DNA of 64,000 nucleotides from Prevotellaceae bacterium (lineage in GTDB: Bacteria; Bacteroidota; Bacteroidia; Bacteroidales; Bacteroidaceae): contig JAQYET010000033.1 in the NCBI GenBank assembly GCA_028723525.1, positions 124,001 through 188,000 on the forward strand, written 5' to 3'. A model generated the notes under the pieces. That model was given only the letters and a program-made list of their open reading frames with translations. It ran no database searches and was not told the origin of the DNA. Below are positions 34,457-45,948 of the stretch, one piece after another (the first letter of the stretch is position 1; each line of letters opens with the position of its first letter). The position numbers were made by a program, and so were the translations under genes.

Positions 34457-35305
34457 ATGAGGATAGACAAGAATACAGGATTGGTGCTTGAGGGTGGAGG
34501 GATGCGCGGCGTGTTCACCTCCGGAGTGCTTGATGCGTTCATGAAGCACGATTTATATTTCAAGTATGTCGTGGCTGTTTCGGCGGGAGCATGCAACGGA
34601 ATGTCTTATATCAGCAGGCAACCGCGACGTGCAAGGCTTTCCAATATCGATATGTTGGGGCGTTACGACTACATCGGATTGCGGCATCTGTTCATGCAGG
34701 GGTCTATCTTCGACCGAAAACTTCTTTATGAAGACTTGCCCAACAGGTTGCTGCCATTCGACTGGGAAACCTATTTCAGCAGCCGTACTGAGTATGAAAT
34801 GGTTACTACCGACTGCCTCACGGGACTGCCGCGCTACCTCTCAGAGAGAAGCGACAGCCGGCGTGTGCTCGACATTGTGCAGGCATCCAGTTCGCTGCCG
34901 TATGTGAGTAAGATTGTGATGGTTGACGGTGTGCCGATGCTCGACGGTGGTATCATTGACAGTATTCCGGTGATGCGCTCCGTAGAGAAAGGTCACGGCA
35001 TGAATGTTGTGGTGCTGACACGCAACAAGGGGTATCGAAACACGGGTAAAGACCGTAAAATCCCTTACTTTATATACAAGAGGTATCCTCGCCTGCGTGA
35101 GGCTTTGAGTCGTCGCATTGCGGCGTATAACGAGCAGCTTGACATGATTGACCGCATGGAGGAGGAGGGGTCGATTGTGTGCATACGCCCGATACGCCCG
35201 ATGGAGGTTGACCGCATAACGCGCGACATAGACAAGTTGGAACGCCTTTACGAGGAGGGTTTTATGCTTGGAGAGCAGTTTGCGCAGACCGTCGGGAGAC
35301 AGTAG
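34457..35305 (+). CDS. Patatin-like phospholipase family protein
   Basis: The 282-residue protein begins MRIDKNTGLVLEGGGMRGVF with the glycine-rich oxyanion loop. The nucleophile serine is in VVAVSAGACNG (about residue 41) and the dyad aspartate in MLDGGIIDSIPV. The family (YjjU-like) hydrolyses acyl esters of lipids. It has no signal peptide and is probably cytoplasmic or membrane-associated. It is a single gene with its own promoter. Confidence 0.9.
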   Translation: MRIDKNTGLVLEGGGMRGVFTSGVLDAFMKHDLYFKYVVAVSAGACNGMSYISRQPRRARLSNIDMLGRYDYIGLRHLFMQGSIFDRKLLYEDLPNRLLPFDWETYFSSRTEYEMVTTDCLTGLPRYLSERSDSRRVLDIVQASSSLPYVSKIVMVDGVPMLDGGIIDSIPVMRSVEKGHGMNVVVLTRNKGYRNTGKDRKIPYFIYKRYPRLREALSRRIAAYNEQLDMIDRMEEEGSIVCIRPIRPMEVDRITRDIDKLERLYEEGFMLGEQFAQTVGRQ

Positions 35306-35401
35306 GCGAGGGGAGAAGCCCGCCTTGTTTTCTGCCGATGCTGTTTTTCAGTTAAGCATAACCGGCAAAAGACATTTCTTACGGGAGTTGTTATTGCAGT
35401 T

Positions 35402-36076
35402 TCATTTCAGCAAGTCGGGGCGCAGTCGTTGTGTCCTTTCCATTGCTTGCTCCATTTCCCACTGCTTTATTTTTGCCTCATGCCCGCTCAGCAGGATGTC
35501 GGGCACGCGCCAGCCCTTGTATTCTGCCGGGCGAGTGTATATCGGGGCAGCGAGAAGATCGTCTTGAAAGCAGTCGGACAAGGCACTCTGTTCGTCGCCG
35601 ATTACGCCCGGCACCACGCGAACCACGGCATCCGCAATGATGGCAGCGGGCAGTTCGCCTCCGGTAAGCACAAAATCGCCTACGCTGATTTCACGTGTTA
35701 TCAGATGGTCTCTCACTCGCTGGTCAACCCCCTTGTAGTGTCCGCAAAGTATGATGATGTTCTCTTTCAGTGAGAGGTCGTTCGCCGTGTGCTGGTTGAA
35801 CTGCTCTCCGTCGGGCGAGGTGAATATCACCTCGTCGTAGTCGCGTTCTGCTTTAAGTGCTGTGATGCACTTGTCGATAGGCTCTATCTGCATCACCATG
35901 CCCGCAAATCCGCCATACGGATAGTCGTCAACGCGCCTCCACTTGTCTGTGGTGTAGTCTCTGAGGTTATGCAGGTGTATCTCTGCCAGTCCTTTTTTCT
36001 GTGCCCTTGCCAGTATCGACTCGTTTATGAAGCCCTCAAGCATTTCGGGCAGCACTGTTATTATGTCTATTCTCAT
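35402..36076 (-). CDS. trmD: tRNA (guanine-N1)-methyltransferase TrmD
   Basis: The 224-residue SPOUT enzyme methylates G37 of tRNA with S-adenosylmethionine. Motifs are [13 protein letters not shown] at the start, [34 protein letters not shown], the knot [12 protein letters not shown] and [19 protein letters not shown] near the end. The start at 36076 fits the family; the frame is open to 36112. A -7 box lies at 36139-36146. Confidence 0.95.
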   Translation of the reverse strand: MRIDIITVLPEMLEGFINESILARAQKKGLAEIHLHNLRDYTTDKWRRVDDYPYGGFAGMVMQIEPIDKCITALKAERDYDEVIFTSPDGEQFNQHTANDLSLKENIIILCGHYKGVDQRVRDHLITREISVGDFVLTGGELPAAIIADAVVRVVPGVIGDEQSALSDCFQDDLLAAPIYTRPAEYKGWRVPDILLSGHEAKIKQWEMEQAMERTQRLRPDLLK

Positions 36077-36138
36077 TGCTGCTTGTATGTTTATCCCCCT
36101 CCGCTTTATCATCGTGCGAACAATCGTTTATGGGGCTT

Positions 36139-36146
36139 CAAAGTTA
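36139..36146 (-). promoter_or_regulatory. -7 box of trmD
   Basis: The minus strand reads TAACTTTG, about 60 bases before the preferred ATG. Confidence 0.55.
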
Positions 36147-36289
36147 GTAATTTATTCCCGAATGGGCAAGGGAAAAGTTTTTTTTCTGGCAGTTTACCTT
36201 GTATAGATTACACCTTAATGGCAAACCGCCCCACGAGGTCTTGCTGAAGACTTTCGAAGGGCGGTTGCCGTTATGCCTGCTTGTGCATT

Positions 36290-37351
36290 TTATTCGTAAA
36301 TCTTTATTTTCTCTTCTCCCTTCATTGCTCTGTAAGCGTTGTTGGCGAGAGCAGCGAGCTCATCTTCGCCGGGATAGATGAACACGGGAGCGAGATACTC
36401 CGTGCGCTTCTTTATGCCCTCGGTGACATATTTGCTGTGTGCTATCGCTCCGGTGATTATTACTGCGTCAACGTGTCCGTTGGTTGCCGGTGCGAGCGAA
36501 GCAAGGTGGCGCGAAATGCTGTATATCATGGCATCGAGAACCAGTTTTGCGTGCTTGTCGCCCTCTTCAATGCGCTTCTCCACTTCGCGCACGTCGTTGG
36601 TGCCGAGGTGTGCGGTGAGTCCGCTGTGTCCGTTTATCTTGCGTAGCATCTCACTTTCGTTGTATTTGCCGCAGAAGCAGAGATGTATGATGTCAACGGG
36701 AGAGATGGCTCCGGCGCGTGCCGGGGTGAAAGGACCGTCGCCGCTGAGGGCGTCGCTACATTCTATTGCGCGTCCGTTGTGGTGCATTGCGAGTGATATT
36801 CCGCTACCGAGGTGGCACACTATCAAGTCCTGCTCTTCGTATTTCACACCCTGCTCGCGGCAATGTCTCTTGGCAATCTCGCGCTGGTTCAGTGCGTGCC
36901 ATATCGTGCGGTGAGGTGCTTCTGGGATACCGGTGATGCGTGCGATGTCGTCGAGTTCGTCAACCACGCCCGGGTCAACGGTGAATGCGCGGCAACCGGG
37001 AATGTCCTTCGCCATTGAGAGTGCTATCAGCGAGCCGAGGTTACAAGCATGTTGCAGGCGTGGGTTCTGAGTGTCGGCAATCACCTTGTCGTTTAGTTCA
37101 TATACACCGCTTTCTATTGGCTTTACCAATCCTCCGCGACCCACTATCACATCGAATTTCAAATCCTGTCCTTGTTTTTTCAGTTCGGCAATGAGTGCAT
37201 TCTTGCGGTAGTCGAACTCATCCATGATATGCGGATATTTGCACAGTTCATCGTATGGATGGTCGATGCAAGCTTTCATTACCATCTTCTCATCTTCGAA
37301 CACTCCTATCTTTGTGGAAATCATTCCGGGGTTTACTGAGAGTATTTTCAT
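36290..37351 (-). CDS. buk: Butyrate kinase
   Basis: The 353-residue acetokinase-family enzyme converts butyryl-phosphate and ADP to butyrate and ATP, or the reverse. It starts MKILSVNPGMISTKIGVFED and has VVGRGGL, CNLGSLIALSMA, TVDPGVVDELDDIARITG, CHLGSGISLAMHHNG, SGDGPFTPARAG and TGAIAHS. It lies 50 bases after the phosphate butyryltransferase gene on the same strand. The pair may also handle branched acyl groups from 2-oxoacid oxidation. Confidence 0.94.
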   Translation of the reverse strand: MKILSVNPGMISTKIGVFEDEKMVMKACIDHPYDELCKYPHIMDEFDYRKNALIAELKKQGQDLKFDVIVGRGGLVKPIESGVYELNDKVIADTQNPRLQHACNLGSLIALSMAKDIPGCRAFTVDPGVVDELDDIARITGIPEAPHRTIWHALNQREIAKRHCREQGVKYEEQDLIVCHLGSGISLAMHHNGRAIECSDALSGDGPFTPARAGAISPVDIIHLCFCGKYNESEMLRKINGHSGLTAHLGTNDVREVEKRIEEGDKHAKLVLDAMIYSISRHLASLAPATNGHVDAVIITGAIAHSKYVTEGIKKRTEYLAPVFIYPGEDELAALANNAYRAMKGEEKIKIYE

Positions 37352-37401
37352 ATAGGCTGAAATTAAAAGTTTGATATTGTTTTTTTATTGTTTGCTGTGT
37401 G

Positions 37402-38253
37402 TTATTTCTTTTCAAGTGAAGCCTGCAGGCATGCCATTGCGAGTGAGTTGAGTTTGGTCTCTGCACTGTCACTGCGCGATGTCAACGATATTGGGCATGC
37501 TGCGCCCATGAGTCCCACTGCGAGCTGTGCGTCGGTGAAGGCGGTCAGAGCCTTATATAATACGTTTCCTGCCTGTATGTCGGGCATTACGAGCACGTCG
37601 CTGCGTCCTTCGAGCGGACTGTTTATTCCCTTTATGTCTGCCGCTTCCTTGCATATCGCGCACTTCAGGTCGGACGGACCGTCAATTATTGCCTTGCCGA
37701 ACTCCCCGTTCTTGCACATATCTATCAGTTTTTGGTAGTCGAGAGTTATGGGGAACTTCTCCGAAACTTTTTCGGTGCAGTGTATCAGTGCGATGCGCGG
37801 TTCTTCTATTCCGTATGCTCCTGCCAGTTTTATGGCATATCTGATGATTGCCTCACGCTGTTCGAGAGTGGGATAAGGTATCACTGCAGGGTCGCCCATG
37901 AGCAGTATTCTTCCCAGCATAGGAATGTAGATTGCGCTCAAGTGGGTCAGCACGTTGCCCTTTGGCAGCAGCCCATGTTCCTTGTTCAGCACTGCACGCA
38001 GCAGGACATCGGTGTTGATGATGCCCTTCATTATCACGTCGGCATCCCCTCTGTGCACCATCTGCACTGCCTCGTTAGCCGACTGTTGCGGGTCGCCCGT
38101 GGCAAAGTTTGTAACTACGGCCCAGCCCTCTTTCGTGGCTTTCTCCACCGCTTCGCGTGAATGCTCGTCGGTTGCCTCTACTGCAGCCACACGGCATGGT
38201 TCGCCTTGGCGCAGTCTTTCTCTCAGTTCTTCAAAATTATGTATAGTATTCAT
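37402..38253 (-). CDS. ptb: Phosphate butyryltransferase / acyltransferase
   Basis: The 283-residue protein belongs to the phosphate acetyl/butyryltransferase family: AVVTNFATGDPQQSANEAVQ, DADVIMKGIINTDVLLRAVL, SAIYIPMLGRILLMGDPAV, IDGPSDLKCAICKEAADIKG and VLVMPDIQAGNVLYKAL. It converts acyl-CoA to acyl-phosphate, which Buk (50 bases downstream) uses to make ATP. The reactant length is set by context (butyrate kinase next door). A promoter box lies at 38274-38281 (minus strand TACTTTTG). Confidence 0.92.
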   Translation of the reverse strand: MNTIHNFEELRERLRQGEPCRVAAVEATDEHSREAVEKATKEGWAVVTNFATGDPQQSANEAVQMVHRGDADVIMKGIINTDVLLRAVLNKEHGLLPKGNVLTHLSAIYIPMLGRILLMGDPAVIPYPTLEQREAIIRYAIKLAGAYGIEEPRIALIHCTEKVSEKFPITLDYQKLIDMCKNGEFGKAIIDGPSDLKCAICKEAADIKGINSPLEGRSDVLVMPDIQAGNVLYKALTAFTDAQLAVGLMGAACPISLTSRSDSAETKLNSLAMACLQASLEKK

Positions 38254-38412
38254 AGTGTTTTACATATTCCGTGCAAAAGTAATATTTTTCTTCTTACTCT
38301 CAAAAAGTTTTGCACATTTTTTGTCATTTTGTGCGAAGTTTGGGGAGAAATATTATATAACCCACGTCGTTTTGTGTCTTTATGCCATTCCGCTGATAAC
38401 CAACAAGAAAGC

Positions 38413-38500
38413 AAAATCGGCGAATTTAGTCTGCAATTTCGCCGATTTTACTTTTCAATTTCGCCGATTTTGCAGACCAAATTCGTCGATTTTACTCACC
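38413..38500. repeat. 88-base four-unit palindromic element, copy B
   Basis: Units start at 38413, 38435, 38457 and 38479. Core polarity is +, -, - and a fourth core with one changed base (GTCG). A heptamer tract (ACTCACC, GCTCAAT, GCTCATC) begins inside the last unit's linker. Confidence 0.9.
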
Positions 38501-38521
38501 GCTCAATGCTCATCTGTCTCC
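38494..38521 (+). repeat. Short heptamer repeat tract next to element copy B
   Basis: ACTCACC, GCTCAAT, GCTCATC, TGTCTCC, followed by CCAAAC, close to the CCCAAA end of the intragenic tracts. A weaker run of the same type (GTTCATC, CCTCGCC, TCTCAAC) crosses the ligA stop at 38574-38594. Confidence 0.65.
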
Positions 38522-38575
38522 CCAAACATCTCTTTCCTGCTCCTCAAGGCACAACTTTCATACGCCGCTCTGCGT

Positions 38576-41112
<2,537 letters not shown>

Positions 41113-41231
41113 ATCTATAAAAACGATGTTTGTTCAGTTGGCAAAATAAATAAAAAAAAACGAGGTGTGCAAATTCTCGTCAAGAAAAGATGCCGGAGCC
41201 GCAGTGGTCATTTATGAAAAAGAAGAAAAGA

Positions 41232-41263
41232 TTTGGTGTTTCGCGTAACTCTTGTTATCTTTG
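41232..41263 (+). promoter_or_regulatory. Promoter of fabD
   Basis: TTTG at 41232-41235 and TATCTTTG at 41256-41263 are 20 bases apart, a full match to the consensus. It sets the fabD start at 41304, not the upstream ATG at 41190. Confidence 0.75.
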
Positions 41264-41303
41264 CAGCCTTAATTTAAATAAAAACAAGGTAAATAAAATC
41301 AAG

Positions 41304-42197
41304 ATGAAAGCATTTGTTTTTCCCGGACAGGGAGCACAGTTTGTAGGAATGGGCAAAGACCTATACGACAACAATCCGTTGGCGAAAGAACTATTTGAGA
41401 AGGCTAACGACATTCTCGGCTATCGCATAACAGACATTATGTTCGACGGAACAGACGATGAACTGAAGCAGACAAAGGTGACACAGCCTGCTGTTTTCCT
41501 CCACAGTGTTATCACTGCGCTCTGTATGGGCGAAGATTTCAAGCCGGAGATGACTGCCGGACACTCGCTTGGGGAATTCTCTGCGCTCGTGGCTGCCGGG
41601 GCGTTGAGTTTCGAAGACGGTCTGCGTCTTGTCTATGCCCGCGCAATGGCAATGCAGAAGGCTTGTGAGGCAGCACCATCGACGATGGCTGCCATTATCG
41701 GACTGCCCTTTGAAAAGATAGAAGAGATATGCGTGGAGATAAGCGAGAAAGGCGACAAGGGAGTTGTCGTGCCGGCAAACTATAACTGTCCCGGACAGTT
41801 GGTCATATCGGGAAACATCGAGGCTGTCAACGAAGCGTGCGAGCAAATCAAGGCTGCCGGTGCGAAAAGGGCACTGCCGCTGAAGGTTGGTGGAGCGTTC
41901 CATTCGCCACTGATGCAGCCGGCGAAAGACGAACTGCAGGCTGCGATAGAGGCGACAGAGATAAATGCACCTAAGTGTCCGGTATATCAGAATGTTGACG
42001 GCAAACCACATACCGACCCGAAAGAGATAAAGCAGAACCTCATAGCACAACTCACAAGCAGCGTTCGCTGGGCACAGAGTGTTGAAAACATGGTGGCAGA
42101 CGGTGCCGATGATTTCACAGAGTGCGGTCCGGGCAAGGCTTTGCAGGGCATGATTGTGAAGATTAGCCGTGATGTTAACGTCAGCGGCGTTTGCTGA
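41304..42197 (+). CDS. fabD: Malonyl-CoA:ACP transacylase FabD
   Basis: The 297-residue enzyme loads malonyl groups onto acyl carrier protein for fatty acid synthesis. It begins MKAFVFPGQGAQFVGMG. The catalytic serine is in GHSLGEFSALVAAGAL (about residue 90), with the conserved Arg in VYARAMAMQKA, the His in GGAFHSPLM, and the final TECGPGKALQGM. It has its own promoter; no other fab genes are adjacent. Confidence 0.96.
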   Translation: MKAFVFPGQGAQFVGMGKDLYDNNPLAKELFEKANDILGYRITDIMFDGTDDELKQTKVTQPAVFLHSVITALCMGEDFKPEMTAGHSLGEFSALVAAGALSFEDGLRLVYARAMAMQKACEAAPSTMAAIIGLPFEKIEEICVEISEKGDKGVVVPANYNCPGQLVISGNIEAVNEACEQIKAAGAKRALPLKVGGAFHSPLMQPAKDELQAAIEATEINAPKCPVYQNVDGKPHTDPKEIKQNLIAQLTSSVRWAQSVENMVADGADDFTECGPGKALQGMIVKISRDVNVSGVC

Positions 42198-42226
42198 GCA
42201 GTATTAGGTGAACGCAGAAAGTTGAG

Positions 42227-42264
42227 GGTTCTTTCTTCGCTTTCAGAGGGAAGCGAAGAAAGAA
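42227..42264. repeat. Perfect 15-base hairpin after fabD
   Basis: GTTCTTTCTTCGCTT pairs exactly with its reverse complement around an 8-base loop. There is no T tract after it. Just outside, GTTGAG and CTCAAC can also pair, and the right flank GCTCAACCCAAAC matches the end of the heptamer tracts. Confidence 0.8.
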
Positions 42265-42286
42265 CAAAACTCGCTCAACCCAAACA

Positions 42287-43984
42287 ATGAAGCCCATAAT
42301 ATACCAAGTCCTTACCCGTCTCTTCGGGAACAGGAACTCCACGAACAAAGAGTGGGGAACCATCAAGGAGAACGGGGTTGGGAAGATGAACGACTTCGAC
42401 GATGTCGTGCTGGGAAAAATAAAAGGTCTCGGCGCAACACACGTGTGGTTTACGGGAGTGATACGGCATGCGTCGCAGACCGACTATACCCGTCACGGCG
42501 TGCCATGTCAACACCCCGATGTGGTGAAAGGCATAGCAGGGTCGCCATACGCCATAACAGATTATTACGACATCGACCCCGACATCGCGGTTGATACGGA
42601 ACATCGAATGGGCGAATGGCAGGCATTGGTGGAACGAACTCATCGTGCCGGTCTGAAAGTTGTAATGGATTTCGTGCCCAACCACGTTGCCCGCGAGTAT
42701 AAAAGCATCTGCAAACCCGACGGCGTGAAAGACCTCGGAGAGGGCGACAACACCGATTATCACTTCTCGCGCGACAACAATTTCTATTATATCAACGCAC
42801 CGCTCGACCTCTCGTGTATAGAGAACAGCAATACGAAAGACGGTGCATGGCGGTCGGCTTCCGCGTGTTCCGAACTCCGCCGATACGAAGAAATGCCGGC
42901 TCGGGCAACAGGAAACGATGTATTCTCTGCCGCTCCGTCGCGCAACGACTGGTATGAAACGGTGAAGTTGAACTATGGTATCGACTACTGCGATGCCGGC
43001 GGAAGGTCGGAACATTTCAGTCCTATACCCGACACTTGGCTGAAAATGGCAGACATATTGCTCTTTTGGGCGCAGACAGGTGTTGATGCTTTCCGCTGCG
43101 ACATGGCAGAAATGGTGCCCGCGGAGTTCTGGACTTGGGCAACGGAGAGGGTGAAAATCCGATACCCCGAGGTGCGTTTTATAGGCGAAGTGTATAACCC
43201 TGCCGAGTATCGTAAGTATATATCCGCCGGTTTCAACTGGCTTTACGACAAGGTGGGGATGTATGATTGTGTGCGCGAAGTGATGTGCGGGCGGCGCAGT
43301 ACGTCGGACATCACGGCACAATGGCAGCAGACAGACGACATACTTGGCAACATGCTCTACTTCCTTGAGAACCATGACGAGCAGCGCATAGCAAGCGATT
43401 TCTTTGCCGCTGATGCACGTCGGGGCATTCCGGGACTCATTGTCTGTGCCCTGTTCAACACCTCTCCGTTCATGCTCTATGCCGGTCAGGAATTCGGGGA
43501 GCGCGGAATGGATAAGGAAGGGTTCAGCGGTAGAGACGGAAGAACCACCATATTCGACTATTGGTGTGTGGATACGCTGCGTCGAGGCTATTTCAACCGC
43601 ATGCAACTGAGCGAGGAGGAGAAGACGCTTGAGGCTTCGTATCGGCGAATATTGACATTGGCAAACAGCGAACCGGCGGTGAGCGAGGGGCTGTGTTACG
43701 ATCTTATGTATGCCAACCGGCACATTGCCGACCGACAGTTTGCATTTCTGCGTAGGCATGGCAGGGAAACATTGCTTGTGGCTTCCAACTTCGACGACAT
43801 GCCGCAGGAATGTGACATAACGATACCTCGCCACGCTTTCGACTTCCTGAAGATAGAGGAGGGCACTTACCATGCCGTTGACTTGCTCACTGACAATGCC
43901 ACAGAACTATCGTTAGAGGCAGACCGCGCAGTCCGCATTGCCGTTCCGCCACTCGGTGGAGTGGTGCTGAAAATGCAACGCTGA
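42287..43984 (+). CDS. Alpha-amylase family glycoside hydrolase (GH13)
   Basis: The 565-residue protein has the GH13 catalytic sequence regions: VVMDFVPNHV (region I), DAFRCDMAEMVP with the nucleophile Asp (region II), FIGEVYNPAEY with the acid Glu (region III) and FLENHDEQR with the third Asp (region IV). There is no signal peptide, so it acts in the cytoplasm, probably on maltodextrins or glycogen. The gene starts 22 bases after the hairpin at 42227-42264 and ends at a bidirectional terminator. Confidence 0.94.
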   Translation: MKPIIYQVLTRLFGNRNSTNKEWGTIKENGVGKMNDFDDVVLGKIKGLGATHVWFTGVIRHASQTDYTRHGVPCQHPDVVKGIAGSPYAITDYYDIDPDIAVDTEHRMGEWQALVERTHRAGLKVVMDFVPNHVAREYKSICKPDGVKDLGEGDNTDYHFSRDNNFYYINAPLDLSCIENSNTKDGAWRSASACSELRRYEEMPARATGNDVFSAAPSRNDWYETVKLNYGIDYCDAGGRSEHFSPIPDTWLKMADILLFWAQTGVDAFRCDMAEMVPAEFWTWATERVKIRYPEVRFIGEVYNPAEYRKYISAGFNWLYDKVGMYDCVREVMCGRRSTSDITAQWQQTDDILGNMLYFLENHDEQRIASDFFAADARRGIPGLIVCALFNTSPFMLYAGQEFGERGMDKEGFSGRDGRTTIFDYWCVDTLRRGYFNRMQLSEEEKTLEASYRRILTLANSEPAVSEGLCYDLMYANRHIADRQFAFLRRHGRETLLVASNFDDMPQECDITIPRHAFDFLKIEEGTYHAVDLLTDNATELSLEADRAVRIAVPPLGGVVLKMQR

Positions 43985-44015
43985 CGCCATACCTTTCCTT
44001 TTATATATATGTATT

Positions 44016-44065
44016 ATAAAGGTGCTCACAACCGGAATTACGGTTTGTGAGCACCTTTATTGTTT
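44016..44065. terminator. Bidirectional terminator between the GH13 and SDR genes
   Basis: ATAAAGGTGCTCACAACCG (44016-44034) pairs with the segment at 44041-44060 (one bulged base). It is flanked by T on the right and A on the left. Confidence 0.9.
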
Positions 44066-44086
44066 ACAATATAATTCTCTTTGTGT

Positions 44087-44848
44087 TTAACTCTCCCTGT
44101 GTATCACGCTTCCGCTTGCCTGATGGGTTGCCAGCACCAGCACTTCTGCAATCTGAACGTGTGCCGGAGCGTTGGCAGCATACAGCACAACATCGGCAAT
44201 ATCGTCTCCGGTGAGTGGCTTTATTCCTTTATATACGTTCTCCGCACGTGCATTATCGCCGTGGAAACGCACATTGGAGAAGTTTGTTTCCACCAATCCC
44301 GGTTTCACGTTTGTCACCCTCACCGCGGTGTGGGCGACGTCAATGCGCAGACCGTCGGTTATCAGTTTCACCGCGGCTTTTGTGGCACAGTAAACGTTTC
44401 CGTTAGCGTATGCCGCATCGCCTGCCACCGAGCCGATATTCACCACATGCCCACTGTCGCGAGCCACCATTCCCGGCACCACCAAACGAGTCATCGTGAG
44501 CAGTCCTTTTATGTTCGTGTCTATCATCGTGTTCCAGTCGGTAGGGTCGCCTTCGTACTCCTTGTCTAAACCGAGAGCAAGTCCGGCGTTGTTCACGAGA
44601 ACGTCAATCTGCTGCCATTCTTCCGGCAGTGAAGCGATTGCTGCCTCTGCCTTTTCGCTCTCTCTCACGTCGAATATCAGCGGCAACACCTTTGCTCCGC
44701 CGTCTTCCAATTCCTTTTTCAAGTCGCAGAGTTTCTGTTCGTTGCGCCCTGTTATTATCACTGCATATCCGTCATGTGCAAACTTACGTGCGCAAGCCTG
44801 TCCTATTCCGCTCGTAGCACCTGTTATCAATGCTGTTTTTTGTTTCAT
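44087..44848 (-). CDS. Short-chain dehydrogenase/reductase, YdfG-like
   Basis: The 253-residue protein has the NADP-binding TGATSGIGQACA (residues about 8-19), LVNNAGLALG, the catalytic Ser in VVNIGSVAGD, YCATKAA (Tyr and Lys) and a classical C-terminal lid. It resembles the NADP-dependent 3-hydroxy acid dehydrogenases (serine or 3-hydroxypropionate). Substrate not decidable. A promoter-like TAATTTTG (minus) lies at 44889-44896. Confidence 0.9.
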   Translation of the reverse strand: MKQKTALITGATSGIGQACARKFAHDGYAVIITGRNEQKLCDLKKELEDGGAKVLPLIFDVRESEKAEAAIASLPEEWQQIDVLVNNAGLALGLDKEYEGDPTDWNTMIDTNIKGLLTMTRLVVPGMVARDSGHVVNIGSVAGDAAYANGNVYCATKAAVKLITDGLRIDVAHTAVRVTNVKPGLVETNFSNVRFHGDNARAENVYKGIKPLTGDDIADVVLYAANAPAHVQIAEVLVLATHQASGSVIHRES

Positions 44849-44991
44849 GGTAATCTATGTTTTATGAATTATTGTTTCTACACGATTGCAAAATTAGAAA
44901 AAAAACTGATATAATGCAATTTCGTAAGAATAAAAACGTTCTTATTTGTAACATATTTATCGCAATGCAGTATAGTTTTAATAAAATTATG

Positions 44992-44999
44992 TATATTTG
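44992..44999 (+). promoter_or_regulatory. -7 box of the AlaX-like gene
   Basis: TATATTTG, 38 bases before the ATG at 45037. Confidence 0.55.
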
Positions 45000-45036
45000 C
45001 AAGACTAAATATTGATGATAATCTTTTTTGTTAGCA

Positions 45037-45543
45037 ATGAAAGACGAATACATTTTGAATGAGCACAACAAGGACGAGTTTCCGCCGGCACACACGGCAG
45101 AACATCTGCTCAATCAGTTGATGCAAAGGATGTTCGGATGCGAGCGTTCTGACAATGCTCACGTGGAAAGGAAGAAAAGCAAGGTGTCGTATATCCTCGA
45201 CAGCAAACCCGACCGCAAGGAGGAGCGAGCCATTGAACAGGAGATGAATGCGCTGATAGGGCAAGACATGCCTGTGACCTACGAGTATGTGACGCGCGCC
45301 GAACTCGAAGGTATGATAATGTCGGCTCCCGACGGCTCTCCCGACTCGCGCCTGTCACTCTCCCGCCTGCCCGAAGATGCCTCGGAAACAATCCGTTTGG
45401 CGCGTATCGGCGACTACGACGTGTGTCCCTGCATCGGTAAACATGTGCGCTCAACATCGCAGATAGGGCGTTTCGAACTCCTCGGAACCAACTGGGATGA
45501 GATGAAAAAAAGTTTCAGAGTGAGGTATAAGGTTGTGCAATAA
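45037..45543 (+). CDS. AlaX-like tRNA editing domain protein
   Basis: The 168-residue protein has the zinc ligands of the second additional domain of threonyl/alanyl-tRNA synthetases: HTAEHLLNQLMQRMFG (His-x3-His, about residues 20-24) and CPCIGKHVRSTSQIG (Cys-x3-His, about 132-136). Free-standing members hydrolyse mischarged tRNA, usually Ser-tRNA(Ala). It lacks the synthetase core. A strong Glu/Arg-rich middle segment (DRKEERAIEQEMNALIGQ) is typical. The gene stands alone, with copy C of the 88-base element after it. Confidence 0.82.
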   Translation: MKDEYILNEHNKDEFPPAHTAEHLLNQLMQRMFGCERSDNAHVERKKSKVSYILDSKPDRKEERAIEQEMNALIGQDMPVTYEYVTRAELEGMIMSAPDGSPDSRLSLSRLPEDASETIRLARIGDYDVCPCIGKHVRSTSQIGRFELLGTNWDEMKKSFRVRYKVVQ

Positions 45544-45714
45544 TTTGCTTTTAGGAAAGTGAACACATCGATTGTATCTTTTGTAAAATATCGAATAAAT
45601 GTATCATGGAAATAATAACGTATTCACTAAAAAAGTATGTATAAAATGAGTTCGTGTGCTTTCTGCCGGTAGTTGGCAGTATAGTGGCACGTGTTTGGAT
45701 ATGTAACGTAAACC

Positions 45715-45802
45715 AAAATCGGCGAAATTGTTTTGCAAATTCGCCGATTTTACTTTGCAAATTCGCCGATTTTGGTAAGCAATCTCGGCGATTTTGGTGT
45801 AT
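45715..45802. repeat. 88-base four-unit palindromic element, copy C
   Basis: Units start at 45715, 45737, 45759 and 45781 with core polarity +, -, -, +, the same as copy A. Confidence 0.9.
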
Positions 45803-45879
45803 GAAAGACATGCTTTTATATAGTTATGGATAATCAATGAAAAACTGAAAGGGCATCTGTTGCATGCGAGGAAAAGAAG

Positions 45880-45907
45880 AAAGGAGTTCCGAAAGCGAAA
45901 CTCCTTT
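45880..45907 (-). terminator. Terminator of the sugar transporter gene
   Basis: AAAGGAGTT (45880-45888) pairs with AACTCCTTT (45899-45907). On the minus strand it is followed by TCTTCTTTTCC. Confidence 0.7.
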
Positions 45908-45948
45908 GCACTCTTTATATAAATAAAGGTGTAATGTGGCATGTGGAA

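Larger units (their letters stand above)
38254..38575. other. Intergenic region between ligA and ptb
   Basis: The 322 bases hold the ptb promoter near 38274-38281, copy B of the 88-base element (38413-38500) and a heptamer tract (38494-38521). No gene is visible. Confidence 0.7.
45544..45948. other. Convergent intergenic region
   Basis: The 405 bases lie between two convergent genes. They hold the 88-base element copy C (45715-45802) and a terminator for the transporter gene at 45880-45907. I see no gene. Confidence 0.7.

Noticed and set aside
42275..43873. 532-codon open frame opposite the GH13 gene
   Set aside because: Shadow frame; the GH13 motifs on the plus strand are complete.
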